DNA of 11,869 bases, from assembly GCA_016765335.1 (NCBI GenBank), contig JAESQE010000489.1:1-11869 (forward strand), read 5' to 3'. Positions 1-7,834 of this stretch are shown in pieces. Numbering within the stretch: the first letter of the stretch is position 1; every line of letters begins with the position of its first letter. Under the pieces are notes generated by a model, which was not told where the DNA came from, did not search any database, and worked only from the letters and a program-made list of their open reading frames with translations. Origin of the DNA: Planctomycetaceae bacterium. Lineage in GTDB: Bacteria > Planctomycetota > Planctomycetia > Planctomycetales > Planctomycetaceae. The position numbers were made by a program, and so were the translations under genes.

Positions 1-63
1 GCAGGTTGTCGGGAAGCTAATACAAAAATAATTTCAATAACGACAACCTGTCCCCAGCCACCC
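1..63 (-). repeat. Partial copy of structured intergenic repeat (family A)
   Basis: Bases 10-57 match the reverse complement of 11599-11647 at about 43 of 49 aligned positions with one gap, so this is an inverted relative of the element near the far end of the window. It ends at 52-63 in CCCCAGCCACCC, the same 12-mer that closes the far copy. CAGGTTGTCG at 2-11 pairs perfectly with CGACAACCTG at 41-50, giving a 10-base stem with a 29-base loop. The copy lies 22 bases past the stop codon of the amidohydrolase, so its RNA form would sit in that gene's 3' untranslated region. It is cut by the window edge. Confidence 0.7.
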
Positions 64-85
64 ATCGCCCCGGCTGTATCCACTT

Positions 86-1348
86 TTAGGAAAGTATCCC
101 GGCTCGTTTGAATCCGCCTTGCATGACTGTAATAAATTGGTCGCGTTTTTGCAGCAGCGAAATATCATCCAGGACATTGCCTGGAACAACTAAAACGTCT
201 GCAAGTTTTCCTTTTTCGAGCGTTCCCAGTTCGTGATCGCGGTCCATCAGTTCTGCACCGGTTTTGGTTGCGCATTTGATGACATCGATCGGTTTGAGGC
301 CGACATAATTGACGAAGAATTCAAGTTCCTTGGCGTAGTCGCCGTGTGGATTCCAAGCGAATCCAAAATCTCCGCCCATGCCAAGACGTCCGCCGGCAGC
401 CAGAATGCGTCTCGCACTTTCTGCTCCGCCTTCGAGTGTTTCCTGATGACCATCAATGACCGATTGTGGCATACCGTAAGCAGGACCGTTTTCGATACTC
501 GCCTGTTCGAAATACAAAGCAGGCACAACTGCAACATCGCGTTCAAGTAGCAAATCCAAAGCTTCATCGTTCATGAAGCTGCCATGTTCGATGGCATCGT
601 AACCCGCTCGCAAAGCATTGATAATGCCTTGGGTTGCTCGGCAATGACCAGTGACTTTGATGTTATGATTATGCGAAGTTTGCACAACAGCATGCATTTC
701 CTCGAAGGTCATGCAAAGCGTGTGATGATCGTTCGCATCTGGTGCAGCTGCATCTCCAGTCGGGTATGTCTTGACCCATTCCACGCCATCTTTGACCAAA
801 GTACGCACAGCAGAACGAGCTTCATCGGGGCCATTGACCAGAAGAATTAAGCCTTCCATACCAATTTGACGGAATTCTGGATTCCAATCCATTAACCCGC
901 CCGCTCCACAAATTTCTCGACCGCTTGCTGCCAGGCGAGGTCCAGGAATTAGATCTTCTTCAATTCCCTTTTTCATCCAAACATCAATATTAAACAGGCT
1001 GCCCCCACTGCGAGCCGAAGTGTAACCACATTCCAATGCCAACTTGGCATTACAGGCTGCAAGAATGGAAACGTATTCGACAGGATACTTAATATCCAAG
1101 TCTACCAAAGCGGCAACATTGAAATAAGTCGGATGAAAATGAGCTTCCACTAACCCAGGCATAATCGTACCGCCACACGCATCGATCTGCTCGACATCAT
1201 CAGCAACTTCGGGCAGGTCCACAGCCTTGCCAGCAAATGTAATGATGCCGTCTTCGATCAGAACTGCACCGTCTGGTACAGGCTCTGCCCCGGTTCCATC
1301 AAAAAGTTGCCCATTTTTAATGACGGTAATTCCGGTTGCTAATTTCAT
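86..1348 (-). CDS. Metal-dependent amidohydrolase (COG1228, imidazolonepropionase-like)
   Basis: A 420-residue amidohydrolase of the imidazolonepropionase/prolidase-like branch, predicted to hydrolyse a C-N bond in a cyclic or linear amide; the substrate cannot be read from sequence. The full set of metal ligands of the binuclear subclass is visible: the HxH pair H70/H72 in AHFHP after the first small beta domain, a probable carboxylated lysine K193 in WVKTYP, H235 in TGHCRA, H255 in IEHGS, and D327 in MGGDFG. The C-terminal LGTLEKGKLADVLVV strand returns to the beta-sandwich, as is usual. No signal peptide is seen, so it is probably cytoplasmic. The ATG at 1348 is preceded by a purine-rich but weak ribosome site (AGAAGAAAG). 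It follows the alpha/beta hydrolase gene by 49 bases on the same strand, so the two are probably cotranscribed. All catalytic residues are present, so I expect it to be active. Confidence 0.93.
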   Translation of the reverse strand: MKLATGITVIKNGQLFDGTGAEPVPDGAVLIEDGIITFAGKAVDLPEVADDVEQIDACGGTIMPGLVEAHFHPTYFNVAALVDLDIKYPVEYVSILAACNAKLALECGYTSARSGGSLFNIDVWMKKGIEEDLIPGPRLAASGREICGAGGLMDWNPEFRQIGMEGLILLVNGPDEARSAVRTLVKDGVEWVKTYPTGDAAAPDANDHHTLCMTFEEMHAVVQTSHNHNIKVTGHCRATQGIINALRAGYDAIEHGSFMNDEALDLLLERDVAVVPALYFEQASIENGPAYGMPQSVIDGHQETLEGGAESARRILAAGGRLGMGGDFGFAWNPHGDYAKELEFFVNYVGLKPIDVIKCATKTGAELMDRDHELGTLEKGKLADVLVVPGNVLDDISLLQKRDQFITVMQGGFKRAGILS

Positions 1349-1397
1349 TGTGATTTCTTTCTTCTAACCTGCCATCAAAGAAATGGATTTGATTCAA

Positions 1398-2249
1398 CTA
1401 CACGGTTTCTAAAAATGCGGTGATGAGATTGATTAGTTTTTGTGTCTGGCCCCAATGAATTAAATGTCCCGTTTGGAGGAATTTAATTCGAGTCAAATCA
1501 CTCACCAAAGATTCGATCATTGCTGCATCCTCGTCACATAGCATACCACCGGCTGAAATATCTGCTTGCAGTAGTAGTGCTGGGCACCGAATTCCTCGAA
1601 AAACAGATTCTGCATCATAACCTTCCATCCAACGCCCTTGGATAATCGGGAACAAAACATTCGAATCTAATTTCTGGAGACAACTTGCGGTAAAGCGTAG
1701 CGAAGCTGCATCACGGACATCGCCTAATCGAGTTTCGTTACCTGTTTGTGGATCTTGCAAGCGGATTTCAGCCAAATCTTTTGCGATTGCTCCCACACTT
1801 CTTTGATCCTCGGTGAATTGCTGCATGTTTCGGAAAAAACTATGCAGGACCGACTGCGAGATTTCCTGGCCCATGGCCTGCATCGGCGGATCTTCAAGAA
1901 TGATGGCTCGAACATGATCCGGATATTGTTGAGCAACAGCTGCTGCAACCATCGAACCCAGCGAATGCCCATACAGAACAACTGGCTCATCAAATTGTTC
2001 GAGTAGTCGCACGGCATCTGCAACATAATCATTGACCAGATACCCAGCCGTAGTATTCGCAGATTTTCCATGCCCACGAAAGTCGAGTGCAAACGGATGC
2101 CAACGCATCGAAAGATCGCCCAGCACAGGCACAAACGATTGCCAGCGTCTGGTCACACCATGCAACATAATCAAAGGCGTTCCTCCAGCAGAACCACTTG
2201 CATAATTCAGATCGAATTCCTCACCAGTCAAACGTCGTTCGATAAACAT
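1398..2249 (-). CDS. Alpha/beta hydrolase
   Basis: A 283-residue alpha/beta-hydrolase fold protein, the usual size for the family. Visible elements are the oxyanion-hole HG (H30-G31 in MLHGVTRRW), the DFRGHGKS turn at residues 56-63, the nucleophile elbow GHSLGS with catalytic S96, a probable acid D230 in LLQADIS, and the catalytic histidine H262 in TGHLIHW. The triad is therefore complete. There is no signal peptide, so a cytoplasmic esterase, C-C hydrolase or similar enzyme is likely; the substrate is not deducible. The ATG at 2249 is the only reasonable start, and no strong ribosome site precedes it. It is the first gene of a probable two-gene operon with the amidohydrolase; pairing two hydrolases suggests consecutive steps in breakdown of a small molecule, which is inference only. 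Confidence 0.92.
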   Translation of the reverse strand: MFIERRLTGEEFDLNYASGSAGGTPLIMLHGVTRRWQSFVPVLGDLSMRWHPFALDFRGHGKSANTTAGYLVNDYVADAVRLLEQFDEPVVLYGHSLGSMVAAAVAQQYPDHVRAIILEDPPMQAMGQEISQSVLHSFFRNMQQFTEDQRSVGAIAKDLAEIRLQDPQTGNETRLGDVRDAASLRFTASCLQKLDSNVLFPIIQGRWMEGYDAESVFRGIRCPALLLQADISAGGMLCDEDAAMIESLVSDLTRIKFLQTGHLIHWGQTQKLINLITAFLETV

Positions 2250-2455
2250 AGGCTAGATAGTCTCTTACTGGATCGGTAAAATGTAGCGAATTAAAATCTG
2301 TCTTTCATATTAAATTCTACTCAATGTAACCCAACTAATAAACCGAACGAAAGTAAATCAAATCAACAAAGGCCTCACGTGGGTGACCTGTCGCTTGCCA
2401 GCAGTCTTTTATTCTGCAATTTTCGGTGAACTGGGTGATGCAACGCAAATCAAAA

Positions 2456-2484
2456 TTGACGGCTTTGTGTAAAGAAATTAGTCT
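2456..2484 (+). promoter_or_regulatory. Candidate sigma70-type promoter for the beta-CASP gene
   Basis: TTGACG at 2456-2461 and TAGTCT at 2479-2484 are separated by exactly 17 bases, 37 bases before the ATG at 2522. The -35 box matches well and the -10 box only moderately. It lies in the 272-base divergent gap between the alpha/beta hydrolase and the beta-CASP gene. No equally good promoter was seen for the leftward genes. Confidence 0.4.
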
Positions 2485-2521
2485 TCTCTGGTTGGAACAA
2501 TTAGCACGAGAAGGAACTTAG

Positions 2522-3916
2522 ATGAAATTGACATTTTATGGGGCAGCTGGAGAAGTCACAGGGTCTCAGCATTTGCTTGAGGTCAACGGGTATCGGCTTC
2601 TTTTTGATTGTGGTCTGTTTCAGGGGCATCGGGCGGAAGCTCGGCAGAAAAATGAACATTTTTCTTTTAATCCGGAATCGATTGATGCGGTCATTCTTTC
2701 TCATGCTCATATCGATCATTGCGGAAATCTCCCGCGGCTTTACCGACAAGGTTTCCGAGGCCCTGTGTTTTGCACCTCTGCAACTGCGGATGTTGCAGAA
2801 GTGATGCTGAATGATTCTGCAAAAATTCAACGAGAAGATGTACGATATCTTTCCAGACATTTGAAAAAAGGGCACCCCAGTATCGAGCCTCTTTACGATC
2901 AAAAGGATGTCCGGGGATTGATGAATCTGGTGCACCCGCTGGAGTACCGTCAGGAATATGAATTTGCAAAAGATGTACGCATCTGTTTCTAAGATGCCGG
3001 TCACATTCTTGGATCTGCAATTACAACATTGGACGTGGAAGAACATGGCCTGTGGAAGCGAGTCATCTTTTCGGGAGACCTGGGAAGAAGGGGGCTGCCT
3101 TTACTGCGTGACCCGCAGCCGATTGGTCGGTGCGATGTGCTGATCTGCGAATCAACTTATGGCAATCGCGTCCACCCTCGGGCAAGTGATATCAAGAGTG
3201 AATTATTGAAGATACTCGAAGATGCAGTCGCGAATAGCGGCCGGGTGATTGTCCCCGCGTTTTCTTTAGGACGGACTCAGCACCTGGTTTACTTTTTGAA
3301 TGAACTTTTTAATGAAGGAGCATTGCCTCCGATCCCGGTTTTTGTGGATAGTCCGCTTTCCTCTCGCCTGACAAAAATTTACCGCAAGCATCTGAATATT
3401 ATGGATTCACAAGTTCAAGCCTTATTGCAACAGGATGATGACCCTTTCAGTTTTCCCTGGCTAACTTATGTTGGTAGTACGCAAGAAAGTAAGGCTTTGA
3501 ATTCTCGTGAAGGTGCAATGGTTATCATCGCGGCTTCCGGGATGTGCGAAAATGGTAGGGTGGTTCATCACTTGGCTCAAGCCGTTAAGGATGAACAAAA
3601 TACGATTGCGATCATTGGGTATCAGGCGGCTCACACATTGGGTAGAAAAATCGCGGAAAGACGAAAGTATGTGAAAATATTTGATCGGGATTTCACATTG
3701 AATGCTCAAGTAAAAAAGCTGGAGGGGCTTTCGGCTCATGCAGACGTGCACGATTTCAAATGGTGGTTCGAAACAGCAGCCCAGCAAGGCGGAATCGGAC
3801 AAGCTTTTCTGGTGCATGGCGAGCCAGACTCTTCTCTCGCGTTAGCCGAAGTGTTACGCGAGTATTGCGATGAAGAACCGGTGATTCCCTCACGAGGAGA
3901 TTCGTTCGAAGTTTGA
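2522..3916 (+). pseudogene. Beta-CASP metallo-beta-lactamase RNase-like gene with an in-frame stop
   Basis: Read straight through, this encodes a 464-codon protein of the bacterial beta-CASP MBL family (COG1236-like, predicted RNA-processing nuclease). The N-terminal part has GAAGEVTGS, the LLFDCGLFQG strand and the metal site HAHIDH (H61, H63, D65, H66). After the break come motif 3 H161 in DAGHILGSA, motif 4 D186 in FSGDLGR, the beta-CASP acidic residue E210 in CESTYGNR, PAFSLGRTQ, AASGMCENGR, SAHAD (H406) and LVHGE (H432). Codon 157 (2990-2992) is TAA, between CF and DAGH, with the frame unchanged on both sides. Family members often have Tyr or His there, so one base change from TAT or TAC would explain it. 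The ATG at 2522 has a good GAGAAGGAAC ribosome site. A 156-residue product would lack half the metal ligands; a restart at the TTG at 3029 would lack the others. The gene is either freshly inactivated or carries a sequencing or assembly error. Confidence 0.85.
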
Positions 3917-3920
3917 TACG

Positions 3921-4005
3921 CATTGCGAGCGGAGGGTAGACATTCTTGTCTGGCTGGAATGAAGGCATGCTCAAACAACACAGACACCGAATGTCTGTGC
4001 TCCCT
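3921..4005. repeat. Inverted-repeat element (family D), copy 1
   Basis: The 32 bases 3921-3952, built around GAGCGGAGGGTAGACATTC, match 9629-9660 at 30 of 32 positions. A degenerate inverted copy follows at 3981-4005 (CAGACACCGAATGTCTG then TGCTCCCT), so the unit can fold back on itself. Each arm also has its own small palindrome (AGACA/TGTCT at 3938-3951 and CAGACA/TGTCTG at 3981-3997). It begins 4 bases after the beta-CASP stop codon, so it would lie in the 3' untranslated RNA and might act as a 3' end stabiliser or a poor terminator; there is no T run. Confidence 0.7.
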
Positions 4006-4116
4006 TTTGAGTTCATTGAGTTAACGTACTAGTCCAACTAACATTAAAGGTCAGACATTTAGGCAATGGATTTTGAAGTCCGATTGGGCACAAATATAAA
4101 TGGATAAATTTATTAT

Positions 4117-4252
4117 ACCACGGAGACGCGGAGAACACCGAGTCAAAAAACAGCAGTGAATCAATCAATATGACTCAAGAGATTTACGGTTTCGCATTGA
4201 AGTGAAATAAGTATTACCTAAAATTTCTCTGTGATCTCTGCGTCTCCGTGGT
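4117..4252. repeat. Long inverted repeat CCACGGAGACGC type (family B), copy 1
   Basis: Arm 4117-4142 (ACCACGGAGACGC and onward) pairs with arm 4227-4252 (ending CGTCTCCGTGGT) at 23 of 26 positions, with 84 bases between. A second copy with the same internal text (GAGAACACCGAGTCA, then CAGCAGT) is at 11758-11850. The conserved interior, not just the arms, shows a dispersed element rather than a chance palindrome. It carries no reading frame of its own. Confidence 0.8.
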
Positions 4253-4370
4253 TAATTTTATTTCTTCCTATTTAATACCGACTACGCTGGGCAAGAAATC
4301 AAATTTAAAAATTGTCAAGCCGTCTGTCATTTAACAGTAGATGCAACAGTAGATCGTAACTTGGCAGCCT

Positions 4371-4422
4371 CGGGTGCCTGCGGCACTCACACGGCCCTGA
4401 ACGGGATCGTGTGAGCTACCCG
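4371..4422. repeat. Strong GC-rich hairpin in gene-free region
   Basis: CTCACACG at 4386-4393 pairs perfectly with CGTGTGAG at 4408-4415, extended by an outer CGGGT (4371-4375) with ACCCG (4418-4422) and an inner CCC (4395-4397) with GGG (4403-4405). A 12-base near-tandem (AACAGTAGAT at 4333-4342 and 4345-4354) precedes it. There is no T run, so it is not a standard terminator. It could be another dispersed repeat or a structured RNA downstream of rpsN; no second copy is in this window. Confidence 0.5.
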
Positions 4423-4463
4423 GTTCGAAGTTTGATGCAGTCGGGTGTCTTAGGTTCAAACGT

Positions 4464-4499
4464 AAAAAAACACCCCAGCAATTGTAGGGTGTTTTTTTT
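4464..4499 (-). terminator. Rho-independent terminator of rpsN, possibly bidirectional
   Basis: AAAAAAACACCC at 4464-4475 is complementary to GGGTGTTTTTTT at 4487-4498, with an 11-base loop, so either strand reads as a stem followed by a run of U. It sits about 64 bases past the rpsN stop codon on the minus strand, and would also stop rightward transcripts from the beta-CASP side. Confidence 0.75.
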
Positions 4500-4562
4500 G
4501 ATTCAATATGTTCGAGAATAAGCCCCATGATATCAGGAGCCTCTCAACGAAACAGCTGCTGC

Positions 4563-4832
4563 TTACCAGCTTGCTTTTTTCATGCCTGGGATGAGGCCAT
4601 CCAAAGCCAAGTCTCGCAGAACGATTCGGCAAACCTGGAATTTACGATAGTTGCCACGTGGACGACCTGTAATTTGACAGAGTCTTCGCAGACGTGTTGG
4701 GCTGGAACTGCGAGGCAGTTTGGCCAAACCTTCGTAATCGCCAGCCGCTTTGAGAGCTTTCCGCTTATCAGCGTACTTAGCGATCATCAGAGCGTTTCGT
4801 TTTTGTTTTTCAATTTTCGCTTTTGAAGCCAT
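4563..4832 (-). CDS. rpsN: 30S ribosomal protein S14, zinc-free form
   Basis: An 89-residue S14 that binds 16S rRNA in the head of the small subunit. The family hallmark is clear: a basic lysine-rich N-terminus, the region [21 protein letters not shown], and the C-terminal IPGMKKASW. The paired CxxC zinc-knuckle motifs of the zinc-binding form are absent; the two cysteines seen (LCQI and QVCR) are isolated, so this is the C-minus form. The length is close to the usual 89-101 residues. The ATG at 4832 gives the standard [12 protein letters not shown] start, although no clear ribosome site precedes it. The gene stands alone rather than inside an spc-type ribosomal operon: its neighbours are a sugar ABC transporter and a beta-CASP gene. 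I cannot tell whether this is the genome's only rpsN or a paralogue. No zinc-uptake-regulator (Zur) box was recognised upstream. Confidence 0.96.
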   Translation of the reverse strand: MASKAKIEKQKRNALMIAKYADKRKALKAAGDYEGLAKLPRSSSPTRLRRLCQITGRPRGNYRKFQVCRIVLRDLALDGLIPGMKKASW

Positions 4833-4851
4833 AATTCAGTTACACATTCAG

Positions 4852-4880
4852 ATATTAATAATGCCAATTGATGTTCGCAA
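4852..4880 (-). promoter_or_regulatory. Candidate promoter of rpsN
   Basis: On the minus strand TTGCGA (4880 to 4875) and TAATAT (4857 to 4852) are 17 bases apart, with the -10 box about 20 bases upstream of the rpsN ATG. This would leave a leader of only about 13 bases, consistent with the absence of a clear ribosome site. It supports rpsN being transcribed separately from the ABC transporter genes 226 bases upstream. Confidence 0.45.
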
Positions 4881-5058
4881 AACAGATGAACACCCGCTTG
4901 TTACAGCGTTAACTTGAAAGTTGATTAGAGTAAGATGATGTTTTTCGTATCATTCGTCAACTGAATCGAGTGAAATGTTGCTGATTTTCGGTGGAAAGTG
5001 TCGTTTCCAGGCTGCAGACAGGTTTTTTTCTGATTGAAATCTCTTCGAAACAGGGAAT

Positions 5059-6585
5059 TCACTGGGCAGCCAGGGCCATCACGGATTCTTCGCTCAATTC
5101 GTCTCGGGACAAATCCCCTGTAATTTTGCCTTCGTGCATAACCAAGGCTCGGTCTGAAAGGCCGATGATTTCTTCCATTTCGCCGCTGGCAAATAGAATC
5201 GCAACGCCTTGACCAGCGAGTTGATCGATGAGTCGATAAATCTCTTCCTTGGCCCCGATATCAATTCCCCGAGTTGGTTCATCGAGCAGCAACACCGAAG
5301 GTTTCATCGCTAACCATTTTGCGAGGACGACTTTTTGTTGATTGCCTCCCGAGAGCAATCCGGCGAGCTGATTCGGTCCGGGAGTTCGAATGTCGAGAGA
5401 TTTAGAAAATTCGTCGTAGATGTTTTTTTCATGCTGAAAGTCGATGAAGCCTCCCCACTTCGAATGAAAAGGCAGGCTGACCAGTGATGCATTTTCTTTA
5501 ACGCTCATTTCTAAAACAAGCCCCTCGCCTTTGCGGTCTTCAGGCACCAGACCCAGCCCAGCTGAAATTGCTTCGCGAGGGTTGTGAGCAGAAAGTTGAT
5601 GTTTCCCCAAGGTTACTTTTCCTGCGATGCGAGAATCGATTCCAAAAATTGCTCGCAGCATTTCACTTCGCCCTGCTCCAACCAGTCCTGCCAATCCGAC
5701 TATTTCCCCTTCTCGAATTTGAAAGCTGTTTTGGTGACTGGGCCATGCAGTGGTCACCAGGTTTTCAACTTGCATCGCGACGTTGCCTGGCTGGTGAGGA
5801 TTCCGCTCATAAAACTGGGAGACATCGCGGCCAACCATTAACGCGACCATCGCTGGGTGAGAAATTTTGTCTCGTGGCAAATTGCCTGCATTTTTTCCAT
5901 CTCGCAAAACCGTCACACGATCTGCAATCTCTTCGATCTCAGCTAATCGATGAGAAATGTAGACAATACTCACCCCTTGCTGGCGTAGCTGCTTGATGAC
6001 AACCATCAAAGTGTCAGCTTCTTTTTGAGAAAGGGAAGAAGTTGGTTCGTCCATGATCAACACTTTTGCGTTGATCGAAAGAGCTTTGGCGATTTCCACC
6101 AGCTGCTGTTGTCCAATCGGAAGATCTCGCACGAGCATTCGCGGGGAAACATCTAAGCCGACTTGTTGCAGAAACTTTCGGGACTCTTGTTCGACCATTT
6201 TACGATCGATCCAACCCAAGGTATTTGGCTCCCGACCCAAAAAAATATTGGCAGCCACATCGAGGTTGTCAGAAAGATTCAATTCCTGATGAATGAGTGC
6301 GACTCCAACATCCAACGCATCATCCACACACTGGAATTGTACGGGAGAACCTTCCATGAAAACCTGACCGCTATCGGGCCTCTGCACCCCGGCCAGAATT
6401 TTCATCAGCGTGCTTTTACCTGCACCATTTTCACCAACGACAGCCAGGACTTCTCCCGCTGCAACTTCAAGCGAAACGTCATCCAGGGCCACGACACCCG
6501 GAAAACGTTTGCCAACGCCTTGAACATTCAAGCGAATTGCAGCTGCTGCTTTTTGCGATTCTGTCGATGGTTTTGAACTATCCAT
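5059..6585 (-). CDS. Sugar-type ABC transporter ATPase (RbsA/MglA/XylG family)
   Basis: A 508-residue tandem-ATPase subunit of a CUT2-class importer, a peripheral protein on the cytoplasmic side that drives uptake of a monosaccharide or similar ligand. Domain 1 (about residues 18-250) has Walker [10 protein letters not shown] (51-59), Q-loop IHQELN (Q100), signature PIGQQQ, Walker B VLIMDEPT (175-182) and the H-loop histidine H212. Domain 2 (about 270-500) has the degenerate Walker A GLVGAGRS with Arg for Lys, GLVPEDRK, signature LSGGNQQK (411-418) and Walker B VLLLDEPT. One active and one degenerate site is normal for this family. I chose the ATG at 6585 over the in-frame TTG at 6591; neither has a clear ribosome site. 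It lies 98 bases after the binding-protein gene. The permease gene expected next in such operons is missing: rpsN follows instead. The ligand (ribose, galactose, xylose or autoinducer) is not deducible. Confidence 0.94.
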   Translation of the reverse strand: MDSSKPSTESQKAAAAIRLNVQGVGKRFPGVVALDDVSLEVAAGEVLAVVGENGAGKSTLMKILAGVQRPDSGQVFMEGSPVQFQCVDDALDVGVALIHQELNLSDNLDVAANIFLGREPNTLGWIDRKMVEQESRKFLQQVGLDVSPRMLVRDLPIGQQQLVEIAKALSINAKVLIMDEPTSSLSQKEADTLMVVIKQLRQQGVSIVYISHRLAEIEEIADRVTVLRDGKNAGNLPRDKISHPAMVALMVGRDVSQFYERNPHQPGNVAMQVENLVTTAWPSHQNSFQIREGEIVGLAGLVGAGRSEMLRAIFGIDSRIAGKVTLGKHQLSAHNPREAISAGLGLVPEDRKGEGLVLEMSVKENASLVSLPFHSKWGGFIDFQHEKNIYDEFSKSLDIRTPGPNQLAGLLSGGNQQKVVLAKWLAMKPSVLLLDEPTRGIDIGAKEEIYRLIDQLAGQGVAILFASGEMEEIIGLSDRALVMHEGKITGDLSRDELSEESVMALAAQ

Positions 6586-6632
6586 AATCAATCGATCAAT
6601 ACAGGTAAGACTTGGTCATTCAGAATCGATAA

Positions 6633-6666
6633 TGTGCCACTGCCAGGCAAACTCAGCAATGGCACA
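6633..6666 (-). other. Intercistronic hairpin between binding-protein and ATPase genes
   Basis: TGTGCCA at 6633-6639 pairs with TGGCACA at 6660-6666, and the stem continues with CTGC against GCAA (one weak pair), giving about 11 pairs around a 12-base loop. It begins 17 bases past the binding-protein stop codon and has no T run. In other import operons such hairpins protect the upstream message and keep the binding protein in excess over the ATPase; that role here is inference. Confidence 0.5.
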
Positions 6667-6683
6667 CTTGATGGCAACCTCTG

Positions 6684-7793
6684 TTATTTGGTCAACTCCT
6701 TCAATCGACTCCAATATTCCCCCACTTCGACTTCCAGCTTGTTATCAGCATCAGGATTTTTCTTAATGATACGTGCAGGAAACAGAATTGTATTTTGTTT
6801 AATCATGACAGTTCCATCGCTGGCTTTCATCACGTCAGTCAAATCTTCTCCTCTGGCAAGAGCAGCCAAGATACGGACTGATTCGTAACCATACATGTAA
6901 GGGTTTTGCACAACCGTGGCATAAATTTCTCCATCCACAATTCCCTGAAGCGTGGTATCGTCTTCATCAAAAGCAACAATCTTAATTTGACCAACCTTGT
7001 CTGCTTCTTTGACTGCTTCCAGGCACATAGGTGGATTGTAAGCAAACAAACCAACCATGCAGTTCAACTCAGGATATTTGGTAATGGCATCAGAAGCATT
7101 TGTTTTGGCCTTATTGAAATCACCACCATCAACACGTGTATCAAGAATTGTGTATTTCCCTTTGGTGATTTCTCCCCCCTGATTATCATCACGGGTGGAA
7201 TCTGGCTCGCGACCAAGAATTGCATCAATCGTCCCCTGCCTGCGTAAGCGAGCATTATCTTGATCTACAATTCCAATGAAAAGCATGATTTTCCCACCAC
7301 CGGGAAGGGCTTCACGAACAACTTCTCCACAAATATAACCCGCATCGTAATTATCCATTCCAACGTAACAGAGACGTTTAGAATTGGGGGCATCCGAGTC
7401 GTGAGTAATCAAATTGGTGCCCTCTGCTGCGGTGTCAAGCAAATCCATTTGGCCTTCTGCATCGATGACACTAATTGCAATCCCATCAATCTCTTTGATT
7501 AGTAAATCTTCCACAATGCGTTTTTGCCCAGCGACAGCATCGGTTGGCATGAAGACTTCTACATTAACATCAAATTCTTTACCTGCTGCCTGTGTCCCTT
7601 TTTCAGCTACATCCCAAAAACTGGCTGGTAGGTTGGTGATGAAAGCGACACTGATTTTATCCGGATCTTCCGAAGTTGAACTGCCCTTTGGAGCAGGCTC
7701 GCATCCCATAAAAGCGATCGGTGCGACCAACAACAGGCAAAGACAACACACGGACCAGAAAGATGGTGGAACTCTAAACGATGGAAGATTCAT
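6684..7793 (-). CDS. Sugar ABC transporter substrate-binding lipoprotein (type 1 periplasmic binding fold)
   Basis: A 369-residue binding protein of the ribose/galactose-binding group (Peripla_BP_4-like). The N-terminus has a lipoprotein signal: R7, a hydrophobic, Cys-rich stretch at 13-27, then FMGC with the probable lipidated C31 and a Ser/Pro-rich linker. The -3 residue is Phe, which is not the commonest lipobox residue. The mature domain starts at [14 protein letters not shown] (47-60), the first strand and ligand loop. It has the family [12 protein letters not shown] segment, THDSDAP (130-136, usual contact residues), [10 protein letters not shown] (143-152), [13 protein letters not shown] and [11 protein letters not shown] (295-305). 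Length is slightly above the usual 310-350 owing to the linker and an insert near 195-215. The ATG at 7793 has an AAGGTC ribosome site about 8 bases upstream. It is the first gene of a two-gene unit with the ATPase; a family B-unrelated palindromic repeat (7835-7990) lies just upstream. Confidence 0.93.
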   Translation of the reverse strand: MNLPSFRVPPSFWSVCCLCLLLVAPIAFMGCEPAPKGSSTSEDPDKISVAFITNLPASFWDVAEKGTQAAGKEFDVNVEVFMPTDAVAGQKRIVEDLLIKEIDGIAISVIDAEGQMDLLDTAAEGTNLITHDSDAPNSKRLCYVGMDNYDAGYICGEVVREALPGGGKIMLFIGIVDQDNARLRRQGTIDAILGREPDSTRDDNQGGEITKGKYTILDTRVDGGDFNKAKTNASDAITKYPELNCMVGLFAYNPPMCLEAVKEADKVGQIKIVAFDEDDTTLQGIVDGEIYATVVQNPYMYGYESVRILAALARGEDLTDVMKASDGTVMIKQNTILFPARIIKKNPDADNKLEVEVGEYWSRLKELTK

Positions 7794-7834
7794 ATTAAGT
7801 GACCTTAGATTGATTCGGGTTTACATTAAATTGT

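Noticed and set aside
2990..2992. Programmed readthrough or recoding at the TAA
   Set aside because: TAA is not a usual selenocysteine or pyrrolysine codon, and no stimulating structure or slippery site is evident; mutation or error is simpler.
2501..3046. 181-residue antisense frame opposite the beta-CASP gene
   Set aside because: It lies fully opposite a clearly conserved coding frame and shows no family motif; its length comes from codon bias on the other strand.
3029..3916. Independent gene starting at the TTG at 3029
   Set aside because: There is no ribosome site, and the product would start after conserved family sequence (DAGHILGSA) that is still present just upstream in the same frame.
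4423..4436. 14 bases identical to 3904-3917, the tail of the beta-CASP gene
   Set aside because: A single 14-base match in a window this long is not far from chance, and no flanking similarity extends it.
4360..4440. Possible tRNA, because of GGTTCGAA at 4422-4429
   Set aside because: No acceptor stem, D-arm or anticodon arm can be fitted around it, and the T-stem bases flanking GGTTCGAA do not pair.
4331..4528. 65-residue minus-strand frame downstream of rpsN
   Set aside because: It runs through the terminator and the GC-rich hairpin, so it is not credible as protein.
5010..5032. Rightward terminator from the quasi-palindrome around CTGCAG followed by a T run
   Set aside because: The stem has several mismatches and no plus-strand gene ends there.
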